From the NCBI GenBank assembly GCA_030426465.1, contig JAUHYK010000013.1, forward strand, positions 1 to 64,000: DNA of 64,000 nt, read 5' to 3'. Position 1 is the stretch's first letter; the number at the start of each line of letters is the position of its first letter. The notes under the pieces are model-generated. The model saw only the letters and a program-made list of their open reading frames with translations, had not been told where the DNA came from and did no database searches. This stretch comes from Alphaproteobacteria bacterium. GTDB lineage: Bacteria; Pseudomonadota; Alphaproteobacteria; Caulobacterales; Parvularculaceae. The position numbers and the translations under genes were made by a program. Positions 1 to 8,720 of this stretch are shown here, in pieces.

Positions 1-479
1 CCTGCTGAACCGCCGCCAGACGAACCGCCTGATGAGCCGCCGCCTGAAGAGGCGCCGCCGCTTCCGCCAGTAGAGCCTGATGAGCCTGAATTACCGGTTT
101 GACCGTTCGACTGGCCGTTGCCCTGGTTATTATTCTGGCCGCTGTTTTGGCCAGAGGCTGGATCCTGGGCGCCCGACCCGGGTGCGCCGCCTGCGGCTCC
201 GCCTGTTCCGCCAGAGGCTGAGGGAGAACCGCCGCCAGATCCGCCGGAGGCGCCGCCGCCGCCGGAGCTTCCGCCCGTATAACCGCCGTCGCCTCCGCCA
301 TTGCCTGATGAACCATCTTCTGCGAGCAACGAGGATTCCACGCGCAAAAATTTGGATTTTGTGCTCTCGGCGGTGATTTCCAGCGATGCATAAATTGCGA
401 CCGCAATTAACGCAGCGATCAGAGCGTATTCGATCGCGGTCGACCCGGACCGGTCAGTACAAAAACTATTTACACGCAT
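1..479 (-). CDS. Flp-family pilin with long Gly/Ser/Asn-rich tail (partial)
   Basis: The reading frame begins with ATG at 479-477 and stays open for 159 codons to the left window edge, so the C terminus is missing. Residues about 8-30 (DRSGSTAIEYALIAALIAVA) are the classic Flp/Fap pilin segment: a short positively charged leader, the Glu-Tyr pair after the prepilin cleavage site, and one hydrophobic helix. Such pilins form thin adhesive Tad/Flp fibres on the cell surface. Normal Flp pilins end after roughly 55-65 residues. Here residues from about 56 onward are low-complexity Gly/Ser/Asn/Gln, with runs such as GGSSGGGG and QNNNQGNGQ. What is seen is a pilin head fused to a disordered glycine-rich tail; a surface-anchored adhesive role is inference. 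No tad genes lie in the window. Sure of the pilin head, unsure of function. Confidence 0.75.
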   Translation of the reverse strand, partial: MRVNSFCTDRSGSTAIEYALIAALIAVAIYASLEITAESTKSKFLRVESSLLAEDGSSGNGGGDGGYTGGSSGGGGASGGSGGGSPSASGGTGGAAGGAPGSGAQDPASGQNSGQNNNQGNGQSNGQTGNSGSSGSTGGSGGASSGGGSSGGSSGGGSA

Positions 480-669
480 ACACAACTCAGACCGGAAACC
501 CGGTCTCCCTTATAAGGTTCAAAATTGCAGGTAAGTATATATAGAGTGTTAACTCCCTCCGCTCTCGCGGGCGTCAAAACGAAGCGCCGGCTGACGTTAA
601 GTTATGCTGGGAATTCCCGGCTTCATCGTATTTTCAACAGGATAGTTGGTTAACTGATATTAGCCTTGT

Positions 670-1497
670 TTATCGCGCCTGATTTTCAATTTTGAGCGAC
701 AAGAAAACATCCATTGTTTCCTGCGACGCCAGGATGTCACGCCCGAAATAGCCGGGCAGGTGGCTAATGGGTTCGGCGCAATAAAAGTCCGCCTCCTCGG
801 GGGAATAGAGGTGCAGAATACGGGCGTTGCTGCGCATAGCGATCTTCAGGCCATCATGAATGATCTCCGCCGTTCCGTCCCACCGCTTGATCGTGTAGTC
901 CACGGGATCGTCCGTCATCGGGCCGCGATGGTCGATTTTTTCCGGCGGCGAAAGACCTTTCGCAGGTTTGGCCTGGTCAAAATATTCCGTGAAGTTGAGT
1001 TCGGATGATTTCGTATGCGGAAAAAACGGATGAAGCCCCAACCCTGCAGGCATGGGGGCGTTTCCGCTATTGGTGACGCTGAGCGCGATTTGAAATGCGT
1101 CCGCTGAAACGGAGATTTCCTGCGTCGCAAAAAAGGGAAAGGGAAACAGGTTCGGCGCCGGTGTGTGGTCAAAGCGGCAAGTCATGTGAGTATCGCTTTG
1201 ATCGGTGACGCGCCACGGATTGACCCAGCCATGGCCGTGAAGCGCGTGATCAGGGTCGCAAGCCGGCAGAGTTGGCGCCAGCCCGTAATGGCGGCCATCG
1301 AAATCAAGACCGCCGAATAGCCGGCTGAACCAGGGAACGCACGGGTAACACGCCGCCTCGCGCGGGTCTGTAGCGACCGCCGCCGGTGAGGTCGCCGGGC
1401 GAAGAATGTTCTTGCCGCCAAAGGACAAAGACATAACCGCGCCGCCCAGCTCCGGCGCGAGAACAGCCTTCATCTCTCCTTCGGCAATCTCTATCAA
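670..1497 (-). CDS. Aldose 1-epimerase family protein
   Basis: 275 residues, a usual length for the COG2017 galactose-mutarotase-like family, which interconverts alpha and beta anomers of aldoses or hexose 6-phosphates in the cytoplasm. Visible landmarks are the N-terminal strand with LAPELGGAVMSL, the WFSRLFGG and LHGHGW segments (the His of the latter is the usual general acid) and AEPISHLPGYF near residue 250, whose Glu matches the catalytic base. There is no signal peptide. It stands 44 bases downstream of the beta-propeller gene on the same strand and could share its transcript. Sugar specificity cannot be read from the sequence. Confidence 0.85.
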   Translation of the reverse strand: MIEIAEGEMKAVLAPELGGAVMSLSFGGKNILRPATSPAAVATDPREAACYPCVPWFSRLFGGLDFDGRHYGLAPTLPACDPDHALHGHGWVNPWRVTDQSDTHMTCRFDHTPAPNLFPFPFFATQEISVSADAFQIALSVTNSGNAPMPAGLGLHPFFPHTKSSELNFTEYFDQAKPAKGLSPPEKIDHRGPMTDDPVDYTIKRWDGTAEIIHDGLKIAMRSNARILHLYSPEEADFYCAEPISHLPGYFGRDILASQETMDVFLSLKIENQAR

Positions 1498-1541
1498 AAC
1501 TGAATCGCGGGGGACCGCGCCTTTTTTGCTGCGCGCGGATA

Positions 1542-2816
1542 TTAGTTCGATTCAAGCGGCAACGTCATGATGCGAAGGGGCTGGAGCGCGGGCTCTTCCT
1601 TTACGGTCCCGTCATCTCCATAGGATGGCCAGTTGGAGGTGGCGATATAGCGGAATTCCTTGCCCACAACCGCGCCATGGGTTGGCTCGTTCCAGTCCTG
1701 AAGATTGCGATGCAAGGTTACAAAGCTTGTCACCGCCGCCCTGTCGTCATCAAGTCCGATATAGACGATCCGCTGCGGCGTTGATCCATTCTGAATGCCG
1801 ATCAGACCGCCCTCATAGAGATAGAGCCCGTCAATACCGCCAAGATGGGCGTTGGCTTTGTTTTCAAGTTGTGTCGCTTCACCGGTTTCCGTGTCTATAG
1901 CGAATAGGCCGGCAAGGTAATCCGCCATAAAAAGTTTGCCGGATTTCTCATCGAGGGCGATCCCTTGCGGGTTTGCAAAGCGGGGGTCTTTGGAAAAAAT
2001 ATCAAGCGTTTGCCCGCCGGGCGCCATGCGGAAAATGCGCGGCGTCGTGGAGTCACTGGCATAGACGGTCCCGTCTTTGGCGACTTCAAGATCGCCAAGC
2101 ATTGCGTCTTTTTCTGTAACCCGGATCTCACGCACAGGGGCGCCGGTTTTCGCGTTAAACGCCATGACAGATGCGAAGGCGTCTTCTTCAGCGGCTTTCT
2201 CATAAGCGAGCTGGTTATTGACCGCCGCCCAGATTTTGCCGTCACGCAATTCGATATCGAACACGCCGCCCGATGTATGGGAGATCAGCGTCAAGGCGCT
2301 GTCCTTTTTCTTTGCTTTCATGATGGCGCCGCTGCGCACGGAGCCAACGTAGAGCGACTTCTTGCGGTCATAGGCGATGGCTTCCGGTAACAGACCGTCT
2401 TCGGCGAACTCAACAATAGTCGAAGGCGCGCCGAGAGGCGCGGTATTGGCTTCCATTTGTGCGGCGACGGGCGCGAAGCCGGGCAGGGCGGTGAGTGCGT
2501 CAAACGCGGGATGACCGGACAATTTGAGCGTCAGGCCGCGTTGAGCCGCCGCCGCCGCCAGGGCCAACGCTTCTTCCGGGCGGTCGGTCAGCATCCGCGA
2601 GAGAATGCGGTTCCGATAGACATAAAGAGACCCGGGCGCGGCCTTCTGCGCTTCCTCCAGCGCTGCGTCGAGCGCAGGCCAGTCTTTGGCCTGAAACGCC
2701 GCAGCCGCGCGCTCCATCCCCGCGCGATAGCCGGAAAGGCCTGCATCGGCCGAGGCCGGACCCAAGGCGGTCAGGCTGCACAAAGCCGCAGCCAAGGCCA
2801 TATGGGCGATCTTCAT
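1542..2816 (-). CDS. Exported SMP-30/NHL-type beta-propeller protein with N-terminal helical repeats
   Basis: 424 residues. Residues 1-24 are a Sec signal peptide (hydrophobic AALCSLTALG, cleavage around ASADA). Residues about 28-120 are Ala-rich helices that look like TPR repeats (AAAAFQAKDWPALDAALEEA). From about residue 130 there are six or so beta-propeller blades with motifs such as LPEAIAYDRKKSLYVGSV, DLEVAKDGTVYASDST and NPQGIALDEKSGKLFMAD, typical of SMP-30/gluconolactonase-like or NHL propellers. It is therefore periplasmic. Propellers of this type may bind a metal and hydrolyse lactones, or only bind ligands; no catalytic set can be assigned safely here. Divergent from the oxygenase gene at 2965. 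Confidence 0.7.
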   Translation of the reverse strand: MKIAHMALAAALCSLTALGPASADAGLSGYRAGMERAAAAFQAKDWPALDAALEEAQKAAPGSLYVYRNRILSRMLTDRPEEALALAAAAAQRGLTLKLSGHPAFDALTALPGFAPVAAQMEANTAPLGAPSTIVEFAEDGLLPEAIAYDRKKSLYVGSVRSGAIMKAKKKDSALTLISHTSGGVFDIELRDGKIWAAVNNQLAYEKAAEEDAFASVMAFNAKTGAPVREIRVTEKDAMLGDLEVAKDGTVYASDSTTPRIFRMAPGGQTLDIFSKDPRFANPQGIALDEKSGKLFMADYLAGLFAIDTETGEATQLENKANAHLGGIDGLYLYEGGLIGIQNGSTPQRIVYIGLDDDRAAVTSFVTLHRNLQDWNEPTHGAVVGKEFRYIATSNWPSYGDDGTVKEEPALQPLRIMTLPLESN

Positions 2817-2964
2817 GTCCAGTCCCCTGATATTGCGCTCCAGAAAGGAGAGTGTCGCAGCCTTCGCACAGGCAGCCCAGCCGCTTCATCGCGGATCAGA
2901 GGCGTTTGGTCGCGCCCGCTTGTGACGATTGACCCGGCGCTTTTGATGAGCGAATTTAGCCCTT

Positions 2965-3636
2965 ATGAGTGACGCGTTCAGAACATCCTACGAATCAAAT
3001 GGTTACGCCGTTGTGCCCGGTGTGGCGCCGGCGCCGATGGTGCAGCACTTCCTTGCGATTGTTTGCGCCCAGTTGAGCTCAAAGCCCGACGTCTTTCTGA
3101 CGGCGCCGCGGGTCAACGCCAAACCGGCCTATGAATATTATAGCTATCGCCATCACACGACGATGGGTTTTCACTGGGGGCTTACCTCGCGCATGGTCGA
3201 CCTGACGGGCAAGAGGCTGGCGCCAAGCTACGCTTATTTCCGCGTCTATCAAAAAGGCGATATCTGCACGGTGCATTCAGACCGCGAGTCCTGTGAGCAT
3301 TCCCTTTCCATGATGCTCGGCTATAGCGACGACGTTGTGTGGCCATTTGAAATCGGTGAGCGCCGTTATGATTTTGCTGACGCCTGCAAGCTTGAGAAAG
3401 CGGACGATTTTGGTGACGAGCCTTCGAAACAAGTGACGCTCAATCCCGGCGACGCGATTCTTTATCAAGGCTGTAATTACCGTCACGGCCGCACTATTCC
3501 AAATCCGAACCGATGGTCCGCTCACCTGTTCCTGCACTGGGTCGATCTTGATGGCCCCTTCAAGGAATGGGCGTTTGACCGCCAGCAATTTCCGCCTATG
3601 GGCGATTTCAAATTTCCGGAAACTGCAACGCCCTAA
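2965..3636 (+). CDS. 2-oxoglutarate/Fe(II)-dependent oxygenase superfamily protein
   Basis: 223 residues with a double-stranded beta-helix signature: HSD at residues 104-106 supplies the first His and the Asp of the facial triad, and His174 in NYRHGRTIP supplies the second His. Arg183 shortly after is well placed to bind the 2-oxoglutarate carboxylate. No signal peptide, so cytosolic. The family hydroxylates small molecules or proteins using O2 and 2-oxoglutarate. The local genes give no clue to the substrate. A strong intrinsic terminator follows 15 bases after the stop codon, so it is monocistronic. Confidence 0.75.
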   Translation: MSDAFRTSYESNGYAVVPGVAPAPMVQHFLAIVCAQLSSKPDVFLTAPRVNAKPAYEYYSYRHHTTMGFHWGLTSRMVDLTGKRLAPSYAYFRVYQKGDICTVHSDRESCEHSLSMMLGYSDDVVWPFEIGERRYDFADACKLEKADDFGDEPSKQVTLNPGDAILYQGCNYRHGRTIPNPNRWSAHLFLHWVDLDGPFKEWAFDRQQFPPMGDFKFPETATP

Positions 3637-3649
3637 GATGCGTCATGAA

Positions 3650-3693
3650 AAAAAGACCGCCGCGAGGGAAGGGGTTCGCGACGGCCTTTCTTG
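3650..3693 (+). terminator. Intrinsic terminator after the 2OG oxygenase gene
   Basis: A 15-position stem (3652-3666 with 3675-3689, two mismatches) closes on an 8-base loop. It is flanked by an A tract on the left and a short T tract (cctttctt) on the right. It follows the stop at 3636 closely. The flanking A and T tracts would let it act in both directions. Confidence 0.75.
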
Positions 3694-3955
3694 GAGCGCG
3701 CCAAGCGGCAAGGGGGATCCGGCGCGCTTCAGCGGGTCTGCTTCAATAACGCAAAGCGTTGAAACGCTACTGGCGGTCTAAACGACGCAATGTCGACTGA
3801 CATGCCGCGCGGTTGTGGGGCCCCCGAATGGGGAAGTTGGCGGCGCGCCGACATTGCAAAATTCAAGATAATCGTGGCGCAAGGCATCGCGCAAGACACG
3901 TCTGCGCGAGGAAAAAGTGACAAGATAAAATCACATCCTGCCGAGTCGTTTTGTA
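3694..3955. other. Intergenic tail between convergent genes
   Basis: With the terminator this makes a 319-base gap between two convergent genes (oxygenase and HIT). Apart from the terminator I see no conserved frame, RNA fold or repeat in it. Confidence 0.5.
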
Positions 3956-4393
3956 TCAGGCGAGCGCGCTGCGAATCTGCGCGGCGATCGGCTCAAGACT
4001 TTCTGCATCGGCGGGTTTGCCGCTCGCATGTGCGGCGACAACAACGCCTTCATAAACCGGCAACACATGAAAATGCAGATGAAACACGGTCTGTCCGGCG
4101 CGGGCGCCGCTAAATTGCAGGATGCGGATGCCGTCCGGCTTGAGCCCGTCATTCACGGCGCGCGCAACTTTCTGCGTGGCGTCCATGAGGTCAGACAATG
4201 CGTCCTGTTCAACGTCCAGAAAATTGACCGCCTGGCTGTTCTTGTGGATGACAAGACAATGTCCCTTGCTTTGCGGAAACACATCCATGAAAGCGAGGAT
4301 TTTGTCCGTCTCCAGAATTTTTACGCTCGGCATCTCCCCGCGCGTGATTTTGGCGAAAATATTGTCGGAATCGTACTGGGTTTCGAGCGACAT
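3956..4393 (-). CDS. HIT family (histidine triad) hydrolase
   Basis: 145 residues. The histidine triad HLHFHVLPV near residues 104-112 is the nucleotide-binding and catalytic loop of HIT proteins, and IFAKITRGEMPS near the N terminus is the typical opening of HinT-like members. These cytosolic enzymes hydrolyse nucleoside phosphoramidates or related mononucleotide conjugates. It is the last gene of a three-gene minus-strand unit (RidA, GNAT-like, HIT) with 22 bases separating it from the acyltransferase gene. Confidence 0.9.
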   Translation of the reverse strand: MSLETQYDSDNIFAKITRGEMPSVKILETDKILAFMDVFPQSKGHCLVIHKNSQAVNFLDVEQDALSDLMDATQKVARAVNDGLKPDGIRILQFSGARAGQTVFHLHFHVLPVYEGVVVAAHASGKPADAESLEPIAAQIRSALA

Positions 4394-4415
4394 GGGTCCG
4401 TCCTGTGTAGCACCG

Positions 4416-5567
4416 CTAAGATTTTCGAAATGGTGTATAGTCTTTCAGCGTATCAATTTCCATGTCCGTCTGCTCTCTCTCCGAGAGAAGATAACGATCA
4501 ATGGCGTCCCGGAAGCTGTCATTTTCGATCCAGTGCGCCGACCATGTCGGAACAGGTTCATATCCGCGGGCGATCTTGTGCTGGCCTTGCGCGCCCGCCT
4601 CAACACGAGAAAGCCCGCGTTCGATCGCAAAGTCCACCGCCTGATGATAGCAAAGTTCGAAATGCAGGAAAGGAACATCTTCCGTACACCCCCAATATCG
4701 ACCATATAGGGCGTCGCCGCCGATAAAATTCAAAGCGCCGGCGATGGACTGGCCGTCCTTTTCAGCGACGATAAGGAGGAGATGTTCCTTCATGCTTTCC
4801 GCAATGAGGCGAAAAAAACTGCGGGTGAGGTAGGGTTGGCCCCATTTGCGCGCGCCAGTATCCTGATAGAATATCCAGAACGCGTCCCACTGACGCTCCG
4901 TGATTTCGTCGCCCAAAAGCCTATGAATTTTGACGTCTTCCGCAGCGTCACGGCGTTCACGGCGAACCTGCTTGCGTTTGCGTGAAGCAAGCTCGCCAAG
5001 GAAATCCTCAAATGTATCATAGCCGCGATTGAACCAGTGATATTGCTCTCCCATACGCGGTAAGAACCCGGCGCCCTCCAGAATGGGGCGGTCGTCGTCA
5101 GTTATGAAATTCACATGCGTTGAAGAAGCGCCGGTTTGCGTAGCGGCTTCTCTTAACAAAGCGGCGACAGTCGCTTTCGCGGCGTGGGAGGGCGCCAGAA
5201 GTCGTGGGCCCGGCACTGGTGTAAACGGCGCTGCGCAAAGGAGCTTTGGATAATAGCGTCCGCCAGCGCGGTGGAGAGCGTCGGCCCAGTGATGGTCGAA
5301 AACATATTCACCCTGGCTGTGGCCTTTGGCGTAGAGCGCCGCCGCGCCGATGATGGCGCCCGCTTCCTCAGCAATGAGATGCATCGGGGCCCAGCCAGTT
5401 TCGGGGGCCACCGATTTCGAGGCTTCGAGGGCGCTTAAAAATTCGTGGGATACGAACGGATTGTAGGTGTCAGGAGACGGGTTTGCGAGGTTGTTCCATG
5501 TGGCCGCATCAATCTCGCTGATTGAGGAGAGGGTGCGGCCGACAATATTGTCCGCGCCATCCGCCAT
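4416..5567 (-). CDS. GNAT-superfamily acyltransferase of the COG3146 (peptidogalycan biosynthesis-like) type
   Basis: 383 residues when started at the ATG at 5567-5565, which overlaps the stop of the upstream RidA gene as TGATG and implies translational coupling. A longer open frame upstream is Arg-rich and is out-of-frame RidA sequence, so I discard it. Recognisable segments are NPFVSHEFLSALE, FDHHWADALHRAGGRYYPKL, the basic strip ASRKRKQVRRERRDA and the C-terminal GNAT-like fold with GGDALYGRYWGCTEDVPFLHFELCYHQ. The family is common in alphaproteobacteria next to HIT or RidA genes. Its acceptor is not established, and the name refers to sequence similarity only. Confidence 0.8.
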   Translation of the reverse strand: MADGADNIVGRTLSSISEIDAATWNNLANPSPDTYNPFVSHEFLSALEASKSVAPETGWAPMHLIAEEAGAIIGAAALYAKGHSQGEYVFDHHWADALHRAGGRYYPKLLCAAPFTPVPGPRLLAPSHAAKATVAALLREAATQTGASSTHVNFITDDDRPILEGAGFLPRMGEQYHWFNRGYDTFEDFLGELASRKRKQVRRERRDAAEDVKIHRLLGDEITERQWDAFWIFYQDTGARKWGQPYLTRSFFRLIAESMKEHLLLIVAEKDGQSIAGALNFIGGDALYGRYWGCTEDVPFLHFELCYHQAVDFAIERGLSRVEAGAQGQHKIARGYEPVPTWSAHWIENDSFRDAIDRYLLSEREQTDMEIDTLKDYTPFRKS

Positions 5568-6028
5568 CACGCGATCTCGAAGACGCCGTCGATTTCGACC
5601 GCAGCGCCAAGCGGCAGGGACGGCGCGCCGACGGCCGCGCGCGCATGACGCCCGGCGTCCCCGAACACAGCAACCATCAGGTCCGACGTCCCGTTTACGA
5701 CCTTCGGCTGATCGACAAAGTCTGGCGTGCAGTTGACGAAACCGCCAAGCTTGACGACGCGTTTTACCCTGTCGAGATCGCCGTCGCACGCTGCGCGCAA
5801 TTGCGCGATCAGATTGACGCCGCAGGCATGGGCGGCTTCGACGCCTTGTTCGACTGACAAATCTGCGCCGAGTTTGCCGGTGATCAAGCCGTTGGCGCCG
5901 ATGGAAACCTGCCCCGAAATAAACACCTGCTTGCCGGAAATTACATAGGGCACATAGTTCGCCACCGGCGCCACAGGTTCCGGCAGGATAATGCCAAGCT
6001 CGGCGAGTTGCGTGTCGATGCGGGACAT
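5567..6028 (-). CDS. RidA family protein (enamine/imine deaminase-like)
   Basis: 153 residues, the length of the long RidA (YjgF/YER057c) subgroup. Motifs are GKQVFISGQV, GVEAAHACGVNLIAQLRAACDGDLDRVKRVVK and the C-terminal RAAVGAPSLPLGAAVEID. In typical RidA the equivalent Arg binds the substrate carboxylate. RidA proteins trimerise and hydrolyse reactive 2-aminoacrylate-type enamines, protecting PLP enzymes. It is first in the operon with the acyltransferase and HIT genes. Confidence 0.9.
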   Translation of the reverse strand: MSRIDTQLAELGIILPEPVAPVANYVPYVISGKQVFISGQVSIGANGLITGKLGADLSVEQGVEAAHACGVNLIAQLRAACDGDLDRVKRVVKLGGFVNCTPDFVDQPKVVNGTSDLMVAVFGDAGRHARAAVGAPSLPLGAAVEIDGVFEIA

Positions 6029-6133
6029 GAAGGCTCCTTTTAAGTTTTCAGTTTGAGTTCTTTTCGCGGTTTTGCCAACCGTTGCGGGTCGCTAATTTTC
6101 TTCCTGCCGATGAGCGCAAATGGCGGGCCGTGG

Positions 6134-7369
6134 CTATTCTTGCGTAATGACCTCGATCTCGATCCGGCGGTTGCGTTCGCGCCCCTCCGGCGTCCTGTTG
6201 CTGGCGATGGGTTCAGAGGAGCCGGCGCCGCGCGCAGTGATGCGATCTGCCGGGGCGCCCACAGAAACCAGAAAGGCGCGCACCGCATCGGCGCGATAGC
6301 CCGAGAGCTGGCGGTTGCGCGCGGCGTTGCCGCTGGAATCGGTATGACCGGTGATCGCCAGGCGCACGGAGGCCGGGCATTCGGAGAACAGTATGGCGAT
6401 GTTGCGCAATTGATCGCGGGAGGGATTGTCGATGTCGGCTCGCGCGCTTGTAAACCCGATCCGCCGCGCAGTAATCGTGCTTTGAAGGCGCGTGGCGCAA
6501 TCATCTTCGGGCGGCGCTGCCTGTTCGACTTCAATTTCGGCTCCGACTGTTTCCGGCTGGCCGGGCGCTGTTTCAGTCGGCGCCTCCGCGGCGCCGGGCG
6601 TCAGAGTTTCGTCGGATAGAGTTTCTTCTTCCGCCAGCGAGATGATGTCTTCAATACTTGCCGGCGGTTTGCGAATGACGATGTCCGCCGTCCCGTTCAA
6701 TCCTTCAGGCAGATCAGTCAACAATGTCCGCGCGGCGGCGGCGCGGGTTTCGTCTTCCGCTTCGCCGGTGATGGAAAAATTCTGGTCATTGGCTTCCGCC
6801 ACACCCTTTCGCAAATGGGAGAGCGCGCGTAGCGAGGAGGCCGCCGCATTGAACCAGTTTTGCGCCGAGACAGGCGCGCCATCGGCGATTTCGAGAACGC
6901 CGGAAATCTCTGTCTCGGGAAACAAACCCGGCGCCAGGCGGTAGATGGAATCGCGCGTCTCCTGATCCGGGACATTGCCCGAAAGGGAGAGGACGCCGCC
7001 TTCGCGTTCTGCAATGAAAATGAAAGGCTCGGCGCGTGGGGCCGGGGCTGATACGATCAGCCGGGTTGCATCGACGGCTGTAACCCCGCCCGTGACAAGA
7101 CCGCCGGGGCCAGAGGAGGCGGCGACGCGATCGATGAGCGCTTGACGCGCCGCATCGTCTGGCGCTGCGCCGGTGATGATCGCCTTTTGCCCGTCCATGA
7201 TCACTGACGCCCGGACGCGATCATCGACGGTGAGGGCTTGTTCGGCTTTTTCCTGAAGAGCCACACTCACCGACCGGGAGGACCCTGGGGCCGTTTTCAT
7301 CGTGGTGGCCGCCACGCCAATCGCAGCGACAGCCAGTAAACCGATGAAGAATTTCAGGACCGCATTCAT
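6134..7369 (-). CDS. OmpA-family protein with N-terminal BON-like region
   Basis: 411 residues. An N-terminal hydrophobic segment (FFIGLLAVAAIGVAA) is a signal or anchor. Residues about 40-240 contain repeated stretches that look like BON-type lipid/envelope-binding modules (RVRASVIMDGQKAIITGAAPD and similar). Then comes an acidic Pro/Glu-rich linker, and residues about 290-411 form an OmpA C-terminal peptidoglycan-binding domain with GHTDSSGNAARNRQLSGYRA and NRTPEGRERNRRIEIEV. It should sit in the periplasm and tie the envelope to peptidoglycan. Confidence 0.85.
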   Translation of the reverse strand: MNAVLKFFIGLLAVAAIGVAATTMKTAPGSSRSVSVALQEKAEQALTVDDRVRASVIMDGQKAIITGAAPDDAARQALIDRVAASSGPGGLVTGGVTAVDATRLIVSAPAPRAEPFIFIAEREGGVLSLSGNVPDQETRDSIYRLAPGLFPETEISGVLEIADGAPVSAQNWFNAAASSLRALSHLRKGVAEANDQNFSITGEAEDETRAAAARTLLTDLPEGLNGTADIVIRKPPASIEDIISLAEEETLSDETLTPGAAEAPTETAPGQPETVGAEIEVEQAAPPEDDCATRLQSTITARRIGFTSARADIDNPSRDQLRNIAILFSECPASVRLAITGHTDSSGNAARNRQLSGYRADAVRAFLVSVGAPADRITARGAGSSEPIASNRTPEGRERNRRIEIEVITQE

Positions 7370-7401
7370 GTAAAGCGTTTTGGGCTTATCCGGCGCTCAA
7401 G

Positions 7402-8436
7402 TCACCACTCCAGAATGACTTTACCCGATTGGCCGGAGCGCATGATGTCAAAGCCGGTCTGGTAGTCTTCGATGGGAAACCGGTGGGTGATGATCGGCGA
7501 CAGATCGAGCCCGGCCTGCAGCATGGCGCCCATCTTGTACCAGGTCTCGAACATGCGCCGGCCATAAATGCCCTTGATGTCTAGACCCTTGAAGATGACT
7601 TTCTCCCAGTCGGCGCCCGCGCCATTGGGCATGATGCCGAGCATGGCGACCTTGCCGCCGTGATTCATGGTGTCGAGCATGGACTGGAACGCCGACGGCA
7701 CGCCGGACATTTCGAGACCGATGTCGAAGCCTTCGGTCATTTTCAGGTCTTCCATCACCTCGCGCAAATTCTCTTTGGTGACATTAACGGCGCGCGTCGC
7801 GCCCATCTTGCGCCCCAGATCGAGGCGGTAATCGTTGACGTCGGTGATGACCACATGGCGCGCGCCGGCGAATTTCGCGATCGCGACCGCCATGACACCG
7901 ATGGGCCCGGCGCCGGTGATCAATACATCTTCGCCAACAAGATCGAAGGCGAGGGCGGTGTGGGTCGCATTACCATAAGGATCGAAGATTGCGCCCATAT
8001 CGTCCGAGACTGCCTCGGGCAGTTTGTAGACATTGAAGGCCGGCACAGCGACATATTCCGCAAATGAGCCCGGACGGTTTACGCCGACGCCAACCGTATT
8101 GCGGCAAAGGTGGCGTTTGCCCGCGCGGCAATTGCGGCAATAGCCGCAGGTCACATGCCCTTCCGCAGAGACGCGGTCGCCGATCTTCATATTGAAATGT
8201 TCGAGATGAACTTCCGCGCCGATCTCAACGATCTCTCCGGAGAATTCATGTCCCACGGTCATAGGTACGGGGATCGTCTTTTTCGCCCAGTCGTCCCAAT
8301 TGTAGATATGGACGTCGGTGCCGCAGATCGCCGAGCGTTTAACCTTGATGAGGACATCATTCACGCCGACGTCCGGCCGCGATGTGTCGACCATCCAGAT
8401 GCCTTCTTCGGGCTTTTCTTTCATCAGGGCTTTCAT
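7402..8436 (-). CDS. tdh: L-threonine 3-dehydrogenase
   Basis: Oxidises L-threonine with NAD+ to 2-amino-3-ketobutyrate, which Kbl (10314-11516) then splits with CoA to glycine and acetyl-CoA. Started at the ATG 8436-8434 (344 residues, [14 protein letters not shown] as in other Tdh proteins) because an AGG lies 6 bases upstream; a longer frame adds 22 unconserved residues. Zinc MDR features: [14 protein letters not shown] and GHEFSG for the catalytic zinc, the four-Cys lobe [15 protein letters not shown] for structural zinc, and [15 protein letters not shown] for NAD binding. Unusually, tdh is separated from kbl by about 1.9 kb holding three genes. Confidence 0.95.
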   Translation of the reverse strand: MKALMKEKPEEGIWMVDTSRPDVGVNDVLIKVKRSAICGTDVHIYNWDDWAKKTIPVPMTVGHEFSGEIVEIGAEVHLEHFNMKIGDRVSAEGHVTCGYCRNCRAGKRHLCRNTVGVGVNRPGSFAEYVAVPAFNVYKLPEAVSDDMGAIFDPYGNATHTALAFDLVGEDVLITGAGPIGVMAVAIAKFAGARHVVITDVNDYRLDLGRKMGATRAVNVTKENLREVMEDLKMTEGFDIGLEMSGVPSAFQSMLDTMNHGGKVAMLGIMPNGAGADWEKVIFKGLDIKGIYGRRMFETWYKMGAMLQAGLDLSPIITHRFPIEDYQTGFDIMRSGQSGKVILEW

Positions 8437-8483
8437 GCGCATCCTATGGGTATCGGGGTCAGATTTAGGCGCGGTTTTACCAA

Positions 8484-8517
8484 GCAAAAGAAGCGCCGTC
8501 ACTACGGACGGCGCTTC
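8484..8517 (-). terminator. Intrinsic terminator of the small SFPASDPP gene
   Basis: A perfect 11-bp stem (8490-8500 with 8507-8517) and a 6-base loop. On the minus strand it is followed by a T-rich run (ttttgcttgg). It sits about 35 bases past the stop codon at 8553 and insulates tdh. Confidence 0.8.
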
Positions 8518-8552
8518 GTGTGGTCACTATATGAGCAAGCCGGGGCAGCTAA

Positions 8553-8720
8553 TCAGGACTTTTTCTTGTCCTGCTCCAGTTCTTCGCTTTTGGTGGGCGG
8601 GCTTGCCGGGGCCGGGGGATCGCTCGCCGGGAAGGAATCCTCCAGCGCTTCGTCGAGCTCGTCCTGCTCTTCTTTCGATGGCTTCGGCTTCTGATTTTGA
8701 GTTTTCTGGGCGGCGATCAT
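8553..8720 (-). CDS. Small acidic protein with the SFPASDPP motif
   Basis: A 55-residue protein preceded by a near-perfect Shine-Dalgarno (aggagg) 7 bases before its ATG at 8720. It is hydrophilic: a Gln/Lys-rich start, then EQDELDEALEDSFPASDPPA, then a Pro/Lys/Glu tail. The LDEAL(E/D)xSFPASDPP box recurs in short uncharacterised proteins of alphaproteobacteria; this is recalled family knowledge and the function is unknown. It has no transmembrane segment and is predicted disordered. Its own terminator follows, so it is monocistronic. Confidence 0.8.
   Translation of the reverse strand: MIAAQKTQNQKPKPSKEEQDELDEALEDSFPASDPPAPASPPTKSEELEQDKKKS

Noticed and set aside
1-376. Arg-rich plus-strand frame at the left edge
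   Set aside because: It is the antisense of the Gly/Ser-rich pilin tail and has no coding character.
5568-5789. N-terminal extension of the GNAT-like protein
   Set aside because: It is Arg/Cys-rich out-of-frame sequence of the RidA gene; the TGATG-coupled ATG at 5567 gives the family-like start.
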